Shown here piece after piece: positions 19,573 to 29,026 of a DNA stretch of 48,540 bases. The DNA comes from Patescibacteria group bacterium UBA6263 (GTDB lineage: Bacteria > Patescibacteriota > Gracilibacteria > Absconditabacterales > Absconditicoccaceae), in NCBI GenBank assembly GCA_002441085.1, contig DJVF01000010.1:1-48540 (forward strand), given 5' to 3'. The notes beneath the pieces are model-generated. The model saw only the letters and a program-made list of their open reading frames with translations. It was not told the DNA's origin and searched no databases. Position numbers and translations under genes: made by a program. Every line of letters starts with the position of its first letter. Positions within the stretch are counted from its first letter, which is position 1.

Positions 19573-20568
19573 TTATCTAGCTCTCATTGTATAACTGTAT
19601 CGATCTAGGAATCAGTCATAAAATTCATCAAAATCATCATAAATAGAGTCATCTCACTGTATAATATTTTCCATTTCTTCATATAGTTCATCTGACATGC
19701 TTTGTCGAGTATTGTTTGTTTTGAGTTTAGGATAATCGTTTTCTAGCTTTCTTATTAGACTGGGTCGTACATCATATACAGCTTCTACTTTATCTATTTC
19801 TTTGGATGAAAATCCATTGTAAGAAAATCAATTATCATCAACATAGAAAATTCTCTCACCATAAATATCGTCATCATCTTCGTCTTCTACACGAACTTTA
19901 TAGTCATATTCTTTTTTGAATTTGATAAAGTTATCAAGCTCAGCTTCACCATCATCAGAAGATGTAAATGTGTAGTCATCTTCATAATCATCATCTATTT
20001 CGTAATAAGTAGAAGAAGTAGTCAATCTTCGAGAAGAAGAACTAGAAGTTCTATAGTAAACTTTGAACTGAACAGTTCATCTATAGTCATCTACAGTACT
20101 ATTATCATCATCACGAGCTCTGATAGTAAGATCAACTCGATCATTGGTTTCAGGAGAAGAATCGTCAGTAGTTAGGTAAAAATTATCTATATCTTCATTC
20201 GAAGATCATATACTATCTCATCGTTCTCAATCATCAAAATCGTAATAAGCTTCTTTTTGCTTATATTCGTTATTGAGTCTTACGTATAGTTTAACTTTTT
20301 CTGTTCTTTCTCTGGAATATTCAAATTCTCAGTTACATGCTCAAACTGGATAGAGAGTTTGTCATATTAATATATCACATTTCAAAGATACTGTTCAGTT
20401 TGTGTTTGAAAGTTCAGAATCTAATGTATATTCATCATCATCTTTTTCTATATTGATACATATATCTCAATCATCAAAGCTTAACTCTAAACAATCATCA
20501 GCAAAAGCAAAATTAAGACTAAAAATTAGTCATAAAAACAAGATTGGAAAGCCTAATAATTTTTTCAT
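19573..20568 (-). CDS. Secreted, highly acidic protein of unknown function
   Basis: A 331-residue protein with a clear cleavable signal peptide (MKKLLGFPILFLGLIFSLNFAFA, cleavage likely after AFA). The mature part is exceptionally rich in Asp, Glu, Ser and Tyr: DDDYEDDY, VEDEDDDD and DDSIYDDFDEFYDG. Beta-rich stretches such as RVDLTIRARDDDNSTVDDYRG resemble extracellular immunoglobulin-like strands. A few cysteines (DDCLEL, CDIL, GACNG) could form disulfides. The acidic clusters could bind calcium or other cations; no precise EF-hand or RTX repeat is visible. It has one of the best promoters in the window (20619-20646) and a strong terminator, so it is likely abundant. I do not recognise a family. 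Confidence 0.72.
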
Positions 20569-20618
20569 GATTATAGTTGTAATGTGGTTAAAATATTTTA
20601 ATTTATTATAATACTTTT

Positions 20619-20646
20619 ATTATAAATATTTTGTAGTCAATGTCAA
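20619..20646 (-). promoter_or_regulatory. Strong promoter of the acidic secreted protein gene
   Basis: Minus-strand -35 TTGACA (20641-20646), 16-base spacer, -10 TATAAT (20619-20624): a perfect sigma-70 match. The leader to the ATG is about 45 bases. Confidence 0.85.
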
Positions 20647-20727
20647 ATAATATTTATGGAAAATTTGGTTGATAATCTGTATTTAATACATATATGTAGT
20701 CATAGTTTATTTTGTAATATTTTCAAC

Positions 20728-21156
20728 ATGAAAATTTGAGAGATTTTGAGGAATTTTATCAAAAATATATTACGAGCATTGATCATTGTGATAATATATT
20801 TATTGTTGATATGACTGATCAAAACTGGTGGAGCTGTAAAATATTTTCATTATCTCAATGCTAGAGATTGGGAAGTATTGGTCAAACAAATAGATTTGTT
20901 ACATCCACAGACTATTGCAAATGTATTTTATTCTCAGGAAGAATTGTCTTGAGCTATGGTAGAGGAGTCTCACGAAATAGAAAAATTACCTGTATTGGAA
21001 CCTCAAATCGATTTGTCGGTAGAAGTGGTACAAGAATCTGGGACTAATGTTTATGATCCATGATTTGAAGAGGAATTTAATCAATCTATACAAGACGATC
21101 TTGGATTAAATTGAAGTTGATCTGCAGATTTTGGTTTTGTAAATAATGATTTATAG
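20728..21156 (+). CDS. Hypothetical membrane-anchored protein (142 aa)
   Basis: A 142-residue protein with one N-terminal transmembrane helix (RALIIVIIYLLLIGLI), then KTGGAVKYFHYLNARDW and an acidic, probably disordered tail ending GSGSADFGFVNNDL. I do not recognise it. The tail is rich in Glu, Gln and Val and has no cysteines. It precedes the SufB/D-like gene by 13 bases on the same strand, so the two may be co-transcribed. A weak promoter TTGATA-16-TATATG lies about 45 bases upstream. TGA encodes several of its glycines. Confidence 0.6.
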
Positions 21157-21169
21157 TTTATAGTTTTTT

Positions 21170-21829
21170 ATGGTAAATAAAGACAATATTATTTTAAAAA
21201 TATGAGAAGATAATCAAATTGTAGATAAAATATTTTGAGAAAAGATCGATAAAAAAATAATTTTGGAATCTGATTCTAATTTGAAATATCTTGTAATATC
21301 CAATGATTGTGATATTGATGTAGAATTTTTTTGTAACTGAAATAATTCTTATTGCAAGGTTTATGGAATATTTTTTTCAAAAAATAAAAAAGAAATCAAG
21401 TGAAATATATCAGTCAATCTCTCTAGTAACTATGCCAAAACAGATATATATTTATTGTGATTTGTAGCGGATGATTGAATAATCAAAGTGAGATGAAATA
21501 TAAATATAGATAAATCTGTAATGTGAGTCAGCGGACATTTGTTGCAAGAAAATATTATATTATGAAAAAATATAAAGATAGATACTACACCAGTATTGAA
21601 TGTATCTTCCAATGATGTATCTGCTTCTCATTGAGCAAAAATACAAAAATTGGATACCGATAAATTGTTTTATATGATGTCTAAATGATTGTCTGACGAC
21701 AAATCAAAGGAAATTATAATTAAGTGATATATAGATTATATTTTGGGTGATTTGATATTTGATGATTCTCAAAAACAGGAAATAGAAAATCTGATTTTAA
21801 ATACTTTATTGTCTAAAAATGATAGATAA
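21170..21829 (+). CDS. Short SufB/SufD-like Fe-S cluster assembly protein
   Basis: A 219-residue protein, about half the usual 420-480 of SufB or SufD. The C-terminal half carries the family core: ITINID-like strands, TTPVLNVSSNDVSASHGAKI, then LFYMMSKGLSDDKSKEIIIKGYI, aligning with the conserved LEI…DV…SHGA…FYLMSRG…A…GF block. The conserved His of SHGA is present. The N-terminal half has beta strands but lacks the long SufB N-terminal region. It could be a minimal scaffold subunit working with SufS (11227) and SufU-like (44188). No sufC ATPase is in the window. It overlaps the next gene by 11 bases, so the pair is translationally coupled. Confidence 0.75.
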
Positions 21830-22205
21830 ATTTGAACTATTATTGGATTTACTCAATATAGAAGATAAAAACAGCTATATGCAAGTAGCTAAAAAAATTG
21901 AAAGTAAAAAATATAAAAAAGTTAAAACTTTACATAAACATGGGTTTATTTTTGAAGTATTTAATGATTTTGTCGATGATAAAATATCTTTAGAAAGTTT
22001 TGTAAGATTGTGAGATCTAGAATCATGAATAGATATTAGTCAGATTGGATTTGATTTGGATATTTTATTGTCATGAAAGGAAGATTTATCAGATACTTTG
22101 TTTGTGGTATCTATGGTTGATTTATGACGAAAATTTTGAAAAAAAGAAATCGAAGAAATTAAACAAAAAATTTCTGCTGTAAATAGTGAATTTTGTGTAA
22201 TATAA
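21819..22205 (+). CDS. Hypothetical protein coupled to the SufB/D-like gene (128 aa)
   Basis: A 128-residue soluble, largely helical protein starting MIDKFELLLDLLNIEDKNS and ending KQKISAVNSEFCVI. The ATG lies inside the end of the SufB/D-like gene in another frame (11-base overlap), which argues for coupled expression and a linked role. One cysteine (near the C-terminus) is too few for a cluster-binding protein on its own. I do not recognise a family. TGA glycines are present (DLESGIDISQIGFDL), showing that the frame is real under code 25. Confidence 0.6.
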
Positions 22206-22244
22206 ATTGTTTGAAATATGTATAAAAATCTGCTTTTTAACTTA

Positions 22245-22679
22245 TTATCATATAAAATTTTTAAAGTCCTCTAAACTTTCGAATGATTTGTAAACAGATG
22301 CAAATCTTACAAAGGCAACGGGGTCTGTTTTTTTGAGTTCTTGAAGTATATCATCTCATATTTTTTTGGATTGTATTTCGTTTCATTCATTTTGTCGTTT
22401 TATCTCTAGATTGTTTATAATATTTTCCATCATTTCATTATCTATTTTCCTTTTGGCAAATGCTAACATCAATCATCTTTTGATTTTTTGTCTATCATAC
22501 ATTTGTTTGGTTCAATCACTTTTGATGATTGTCAGTTCTGTTATTCATCTTTTTTCAAAAGTAGTAAATCTATGATTGCAAAATTCGCATTCTCTTCTGC
22601 GTCTAATGACTTGTCAATCTTCTACTATTCTAGAATCTATAACTTTGGTATCCATGTTTTGACATTTGGGGCATTTCAT
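22245..22679 (-). CDS. nrdR: Transcriptional repressor NrdR
   Basis: A 144-residue repressor of ribonucleotide reductase genes. It has the N-terminal zinc ribbon MKCPKCQNMDTKVIDSR … RRRRECEFCNHRFTTFEK with its four cysteines (CPxC…CxxC), then the ATP-cone domain (TIIKSDGTKQMYDRQKI… LMLAFAKRK… VAFVRFASVYKSF). Length and order are standard. NrdR senses ATP/dATP and binds NrdR boxes upstream of nrd operons; none is in this window. It is the last gene of a minus-strand run starting with the DivIC-like gene at 25898, with gaps of 28-46 bases. The final residue before TAA is a TGA-encoded glycine. Confidence 0.94.
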
Positions 22680-22707
22680 AAGGGTTATTGTTTTATTATT
22701 TAAAATT

Positions 22708-24894
22708 TTAATTTGGCATTATAAATCTTTTGTTGTAATAATTTACGTTTTTTAGAAATCATTTTAGTCGAATTATATCTTCTCAACTAATAGATTGTAA
22801 TATCTCATTGTGATTTTTGTTGTTGGTAAAGATTTTTCGATTGTTTGATAATAATTCAAATAATTCTTTGTTATCATCTATAGCGATTCGCTTGGTTAAT
22901 ATTATATCAAATTTTTGCAATAATATAATAATTATGTCTTCAAATTGTCAATTGTACTTGGGATCAATATTGATTATATCTTGTATATATATTTTGATCA
23001 GGCTTTGTATATTATTTATTTGCTTATATCAATCTAGATATTTTATATACAATAAAAATCCAAATAAAGTTTCTCTCATATTGGAAAATATTCATAATAT
23101 TATCGTGTCTGGATATATCTGTTTGAGATCTATGTTTTTGTGTAGGACTTGTCTGTATAGTTCGTTGATAATCTGAAAATCCAAGCAGTATAGATTCTCC
23201 TTGATGTGAACTATGTCTATATCTTTTATATGTTTTTTGAGTATTTTTAAAAGATTATCTCAGTTACTCAATATACTTAATGGTAAAGAATAAACCTCAT
23301 CTATGAGTAGTTTGGATTGTTTTTTGACTGTAGATGATATTTTTTTACCAAAATCTGATTTATATTGATCTATGATTTGTTTATTTTTGATATATATTTT
23401 TATGTCTTTGGGATTGATATCTTGCATAAATGTTCATATAAAATTTTCATCAAATAATTTTAGTATGCATATATTGGAATATATTTTTTTATCATCACTT
23501 TTGTATGGTAGGAAGAATTTTTGTTTTCATTGTCTTAGATTATCTGTAGTATATTTGTAATAAAATACATTTTTACCATACTGATATAGCAGTGTTCCAT
23601 AATAATATATTGAGCTTTCATTATCAAAAGAATCTTGTTTCAAAAAGTCTTTTATTATTTCTTTTTTAAACATCTTGATAAAGAAACTATCTCATCTAGA
23701 TATTCAAAATCATCATATTAGAGTTATATAAAAATTTAATATTTTTTCCATTATCCTGGATTCTTTTTTTATTCTTTCAGGTATCTTGAAGCTTTCTACA
23801 TTCTCTATATCTTCTCATATAGATGACATAAACTCTTCTACGTCTTCGTCGAATTGTCAATCTTTATTGTTTCTAAAAATTGTAAAAATGTATTTTTGGA
23901 CGCCTATGAAAAAGTTTTTTTTGAAATTTTTATAGTCTGTAATATATGTAAGTAATCATTCTAAATTATCTCAATTTTTACGAAAACTTTTTAGATGTTT
24001 GTCTAATATTTTTTTGTCTCGTAGTTTGGATACGATATTTTCTATGATTAAGTTAGTATCATTTTCTGCAAATAAATATTTCAAAAGCACATCTGCTGGT
24101 AGAATATATTGCAATACTCATTTTTCTATGCTACCAAAGCTTGATTTTTTGCTTTGAATTTTGCTGTTTTCTATAAACTTTAATATTTTATTTTTAGTAT
24201 CATTGTCTCTAAGTTCGTCATAGAATATCCATCAATAAAAATCATTTCATTTGGCTTGTGAATTATAAAAAAGTCAATTTATGTTTTGGTAATAATAAAA
24301 TAGCATAAAAAATATTTCAATCTGTCATAATAATTCTTTCTGTATTGATTTGAATTTATTTTCATCCAATGTTTTTCATGTTTGTTGAAATACAAATTTA
24401 TAAAATGAAAAGAATACTTCTATAAATCGATTATAATCTTTTTCTTTTTGATTGAATGGAAATATCTTGATCCTAGCCAAAAACACAAAAGTAAGTAGAT
24501 ATATACAGTATAAAAAATTTATAAAATATTCTTCTGGATATTTTGTAAATATATTTTTGGTATAGATACTGGCGGTAAGACTTATAGTATTGGCCGTATT
24601 GGATGGATTGAAAAATCTGTATCAATTGATATTGGCGGTTCAGCAATATCAGTAATATAAGTCTATATCTTTTGGTTTCAAATTTTGTTTCTCCCCAAAT
24701 CATATTTTAAATTCGAATGGATCTATAGAAATATCAAACATATTCAATTTGTAATTCTCTATTATTTTTCTGTTGATTACAGAAAAAAATTCTTTTGTTG
24801 ATATAAAAGATATAAACATACTTGCTGGGTTTATATTGTTTGCCATCATCTCGTCTGGGAATAACGATAAGAGCAATCTCTTGAATAGCTGCAT
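22708..24894 (-). CDS. Large protein of unknown function (728 aa)
   Basis: A 728-residue protein beginning MQLFKRLLLSLFPDEMMANN and ending NVNYYNKRFIMPN. It is rich in Ile, Lys, Phe, Tyr and Asn, mostly alpha-helical by eye, and has no signal peptide, P-loop, zinc motif or clear transmembrane domain; a mildly hydrophobic segment (FLYCIYLLTFVFLARI) lies near residue 135. I do not recognise any family. TGA glycines are scattered throughout. The neighbours are an FKBP lipoprotein and a DivIC-like protein upstream and nrdR downstream, all in one apparent operon, which gives no clear functional hint. Confidence 0.65.
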
Positions 24895-24940
24895 AAAAAA
24901 ATATTTAAAAATATTTAAAATTAATTTTCAATAAATGATA

Positions 24941-25450
24941 TTATGATTTTATTGGTTTTGTAATTTTTTCTATTTTGACTTTGAATATTAAGTTTTGATA
25001 AGTTTGTCTTGGATTAGCATCCAATATATAGCTTATATTGTCTCAACTTCACTCAGTAGATGTGATAATTCATTGGATGTCTGATATTTTGATATATTGT
25101 CATAACTTGGGTTCTATTCATATTCTATCAAAAATAATCTTGGATATATTGTGAGTGTTGTTTTGGTTATATTGATTTCAAAATCAGTTTCCTGGACTTA
25201 TCAATATTTCTTTTTGATCTCATTGTTTGAGTCAGATTATAGCTTCTTCAATTCATTTTATGATAGCTCAATCTCATATGTTTGCATCTATTTTTGTTTC
25301 TCCGGATTGGAATATGCTTCCATCTTCAAAATTTGCAGAATAAGAAATCATTACACGATCTCAAAAATCTATTTTTGATTCTGGTTTTGAGCATCATGAT
25401 ACAATCACAATACTTATAAATAATGTTGATATAAATATTTTTTTGATCAT
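24941..25450 (-). CDS. FKBP-type peptidyl-prolyl isomerase lipoprotein
   Basis: A 169-residue lipoprotein. The signal peptide ends in the lipobox VSGC (residues ~17-20, Cys lipidated after Lgt action; an lgt gene lies at 41237). An FKBP domain of the SlyD type follows: IDFGDRVMISYSANFEDGSIF, the second FKBP strand IIKGIEEAIIGLKQGDQKEI, the insert-in-flap region ISPGNGFGNQYNQ…, then DANPRQTYQNLIFKVKIEKI (canonical D-x-N-H-P-L-A-G-x-L-x-F). It folds or refolds exported proteins outside the membrane. The lipid anchor is unusual for SlyD, which is usually cytoplasmic. The last residues after KITKPIKS are closed by TAA. Confidence 0.85.
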
Positions 25451-25487
25451 TTACATATATTTATTGATTAAAAATATGGTTTTGTAA

Positions 25488-25898
25488 TTATTTGATTTGA
25501 TTGAGTTTATCTTTTATGAAATTGTTTCGAGATTGTTTAGTGTTTGATTGTACTCATGTATTTTGTGGTTGTGCTTTGTCTGTTTGTGTTCAATTATCTT
25601 GTCTGATATTCATATCTAGTCTAAGTATATATTCATCTTTGTATAGGATACTATTCTCGTGTGCAAGGAAATAACTTCCATATTCTGATCATAAGTATTT
25701 GATTAAAAAATTTTGAGTAAAATTGATTTCATTTAATTTTGAGTTTTTTTCTATTTCTACTCATTGTATAGCATCTAGGATAGCTATGTTATTTAAATAT
25801 GATCTAATAGCAAATATCATGGAAAAAATTGAGACTATCAATAGTCAATACTTTAGTCGTGTGGAATATTTTTGTATAAATTTGATTAGCTCTATCAT
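25488..25898 (-). CDS. DivIC/FtsL-like small division protein
   Basis: A 136-residue bitopic protein: a short basic cytoplasmic segment (IKFIQKYSTRLKY), one transmembrane helix at ~18-35 (GLLIVSIFSMIFAIRSY), then a helix NNIAILDAIQGVEIEKNSKL and a region ending with a glutamine-rich, probably disordered tail. The topology is that of DivIC/FtsL septum proteins, but the coiled coil is short, so the call is tentative. Sequence upstream of the ATG stays open for about 20 codons without another ATG; the ATG at 25896-25898 is the best start. It is the first gene of the run leading to nrdR and is divergent from mutL. Confidence 0.45.
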
Positions 25899-26053
25899 GT
25901 TTTTTTGGTTATTTATTATATCTATCTCTTTTGTGATTTTTGATTCAAAATTCAAGTGAAAGTTAAAAAAGTTGAAACTTGATGTGAATTAATTATTGTT
26001 GTATTGTGTATATATTATAAAGAAAGAATTAGTCTTTAATTATTATTGATATT

Positions 26054-27799
26054 ATGCCAATAAATAAGTTGCCTGATTATATAATAAATAGGTTGAAAGC
26101 TTGAGAAATAGTTCAGAGGCCAGCTTCTGTGATTAAAGAATTGACAGAAAATAGTTTGGATGCTGGAGCTAGTGAGATCACTATATCTATAAATGATTGA
26201 TGAAAAAGTTTAATTAGTGTACAAGATAATTGAGAATGAATACAGCTTTCTGATATGGATTTGTTGCTTGAAAGATATGCGACTTCCAAAATCAAGACTG
26301 AGGATGATTTGTTGGATATAAAAAATTATGGATTTAGATGAGAAGCCTTGGCTAGTATAGCCGAAGTTAGCAAAATTACTGTAATCTCCAAGACAGCTTA
26401 TGCCGAGATATGAACTAAACTAATCAAAAGATGATCTGAAAATATAATCAAAAACATTCCTGTATGATTTGATCATTGAACATTGATTAGTATAGAAGAT
26501 ATATTTTATAATGTGCCAGCTAGGCAAAAATTTTTAAAATCTGCACAAACAGAATTTTATTATTGTTATAACTATTTTGTCGATGTAGCTTTGTGGCATT
26601 ATGATAAACGTTTTATTTTGAAAAAAAATGACAAAATTATATTTGATTTGTTACCCAAGGAGTGATTATTAGATAGATTGACTGATGTATACAAAAAAGA
26701 TCGATCCAATAATTTGATAGATATAAACTATAAAGATGAAAATGTAGATTTTTGGTGAATCACTTCAGATTCTAGTTTACGTTTTGGATCTTGAGAAAAT
26801 ATAAAAATATATGTAAACTCTAGACCAATAGAGGATAAAGTTATAAAAAAAGCTTTGATGGATGCTTACTATAGACAAATGACTCCATGAGAGTATCCTT
26901 TGTCTGTCTTGGTATTGGATGTCAAAACTGATATGGTCGATGTAAATGTACATCCTAGTAAATTGAATGTAAAATTTTGGGATTCAAGAAAGATTTATGA
27001 GATAGTTTATTCTAGTGTCAAAAATGCTTTATGAGAAAACAAAATAGCAAATACTGACATTGAATATAAAAAAACATATGTTTGAGCTTGATCAGAATTG
27101 GACTTGATGTTATCAAATAAGAAAAATGATTTTACTCAACCTGAGCAAGAAAACTTGTTGTCTGTAAATGATATTTGAAAGTTTAATATTTATTGATCTT
27201 GATTTATAGATAATGATGAGGATAAGATATTTGAAAATGAATTTATATGAGAATATAAAATAGTTTGACAAATATGGAATAGTTATATTGTGCTTGAGTC
27301 AAAAGATGCTGCTTATTATATAGATCAACATGCTTTGGCGGAGAGAATTGCTTTTGAAAGAATGAAAAAAGAAAAGGATTTGAATCCTGAATTGCTTTTG
27401 CAACCTTTGAAATTTGATGTGATGAATATTCCCAATTTGGATGATAAGATACAGGAGTTGAATCAATTGTGATTTGATATATCTTGGATAGGTGAGAGTA
27501 TGATAGTAATATATGCTGTTCCAAAAATTTTTGTAACTTATCCTGTGGATTTATCCAAACTCTTGAATTATGTCTTATATCTTGAGAATATTACTTATGA
27601 TAATGTATTGGATTGAATATTTGCTACCAAATCTTGTAAAACATCCATAAAAGCCTGACATAGATTATCTATGGGTCAAATGTTAAATTTAGTCAGAGAT
27701 TGATTTGAAAATATAGAAGGTATGTTTGTATGTCAGCATGGTAGGCCCTTTTTTGTCCAAGTAGATAAGAAAAATATAGATAAATTGTTTGATAGATAA
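26054..27799 (+). CDS. mutL: DNA mismatch repair protein MutL
   Basis: A 581-residue GHKL ATPase. N-terminal motifs are intact: VIKELTENSLDAGASEI, SVQDNGEGI, YGFRGEALASI and the FYNVPARQKFLKS segment. The C-terminal dimerisation domain has DQHALAERIAFE near residue 420, which fits the DQHAxxExxxxE endonuclease motif, together with the downstream CHGRPF-like CQHGRPF. The protein therefore probably nicks DNA itself, as in bacteria without MutH. TGA encodes essential glycines such as those of DNGEG and FRGEAL. It is divergent from the DivIC-nrdR run. No mutS is in the window. Confidence 0.94.
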
Positions 27800-27805
27800 A
27801 ACTTC

Positions 27806-27872
27806 GTGATAAAAATTGGTAAAAGTTTGCTACGCGCACGATAAAAGCTTTGCGATAAAAAGAGGATAAAAT
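27806..27872. repeat. Intergenic GATAAAA-containing degenerate repeat
   Basis: The gap after mutL contains GATAAAA at four places within 70 bases (GTGATAAAA, ACGATAAAAG, GCGATAAAAAG, AGGATAAAAT) with a GC-rich core CTACGCGCACG. It differs from the GTAnnAAY arrays but likewise sits right after a stop codon. Confidence 0.35.
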
Positions 27873-27910
27873 ACTCAATAAATTATTTATAGTTTAAAAA
27901 ATTTATTATT

Positions 27911-28954
27911 ATGAAAAAAATATTATTTATAGTCAGTTTTATGTTTATTTTTTGAAATGTTTTTGCTTATAAAGAACTTATTATAGAAAATAGGGGAGGA
28001 TATCCACTTAGAGTAATAAAAGTTGTATTGGATGGACAACATTATGTTGTAAGTTCTGTAGCTAATGATGGATGAGATACTTTGGAAAATTTAACTAAAA
28101 AGGTTTGATGAGATACTGCGGTAAATTGAGTATTTTTTTGTCCCAAAGATTATAGTTATTGTAATTGATTGACTCATACTATATCGGAGAGAGTATATAT
28201 GTGAGATGGAGCTGCTTACAGTAGGTTTTGGCCGGATACTAGTATAAGGGCTATTTTTGGTTTTGATAAATATTGAGAACCATTGTTGGTCCAAAATAAT
28301 TTTGGTTTGCATGATGTATGATATCGAAGTAATATAAATAAAGATAAACAAAATGATTTGTATTTTGGGCTTGGAAATTTTCCTGTTTTGCTTGAAAATT
28401 GAGATGATGTAGTACTTTGATTTTCAAATTATGTAGATAAAAAGATGGAGACAGCTGGGAATAAAAGTTTTATATGTTCTACAAAAGATAACTCAACAAT
28501 ATATATGTGAGTAGTTTGATGATTAAATTTACGAAAACTACCAGCTTTTATAAAAGAGCAATTTGGATGTCGAAATGCTATTAATTTGGATGCAGGAGCA
28601 AGTTTGGGGATGATATATTCATGATTGGTTTTGGATAGAGGATCTAGGAGAAATATAATGGATGCCTTTGTGGTTTTGACTAGAGATGAATATATCAAGC
28701 TTACTGGAATCACTCCACCTCAAAAAACTCAATATAATCCTGAACTAAAATATCAATTATCTTCTCAAGATTGGAAATTTGTAGATAAACTTGATAAAAT
28801 TATTAAATCTATAGTTAAAGAATATTGATCAGATTATAAGTGGAAGATAATAAGCTTGATACGTGGAATGTATTCGTCTGATAAGTATGGTTTAGATAAA
28901 AAAGCTACTTATAAGCAGATTCTAATAAGAGCATTTACTATTGATAGACTCTAG
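27911..28954 (+). CDS. Exported phosphodiester glycosidase (NAGPA-like) domain protein
   Basis: A 347-residue protein with an N-terminal signal peptide (MKKILFIVSFMFIFGNVFA). The body resembles the NAGPA/phosphodiester glycosidase fold: VIKVVLDGQHYVV near the start, TAVNGVFFCP (canonical AINGGFF), a GPxL-like stretch, NLDAGASLGMIYSGLVL (canonical LDGGGSSxxxxxG) and a basic C-terminus. The usual Asn-Gly-Gly is NGVFF with the second glycine replaced, and LDGGGS reads LDAGAS, so catalytic activity is uncertain. Family members cleave phosphodiester-linked N-acetylglucosamine or act on exopolysaccharides. Several cysteines (FFCPKDYSYC, ICST, FGCRN) could form disulfides outside the cell. Confidence 0.72.
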
Positions 28955-28981
28955 TACTTAACTCTTTTTCCTTAGCTATAT

Positions 28982-29012
28982 AAAAAAATTATCTGATAAA
29001 AATCAGATAATT
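28982..29012 (-). terminator. Intrinsic terminator of purM
   Basis: Perfect stem AATTATCTGAT / ATCAGATAATT (28987-28997 with 29002-29012). Seven Ts follow on the minus strand; on the plus strand only three. Confidence 0.75.
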
Positions 29013-29026
29013 TGTATTGAATTGTA

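Noticed and set aside
22817..23176. Plus-strand 119-aa and neighbouring ORFs opposite the 728-aa gene
   Set aside because: They are shadows of the minus-strand frame with low-complexity Ile/Ser composition and no start context.
26113..26295. Minus-strand ORF opposite mutL
   Set aside because: It is a shadow of the MutL ATPase region, which has all its motifs on the plus strand.
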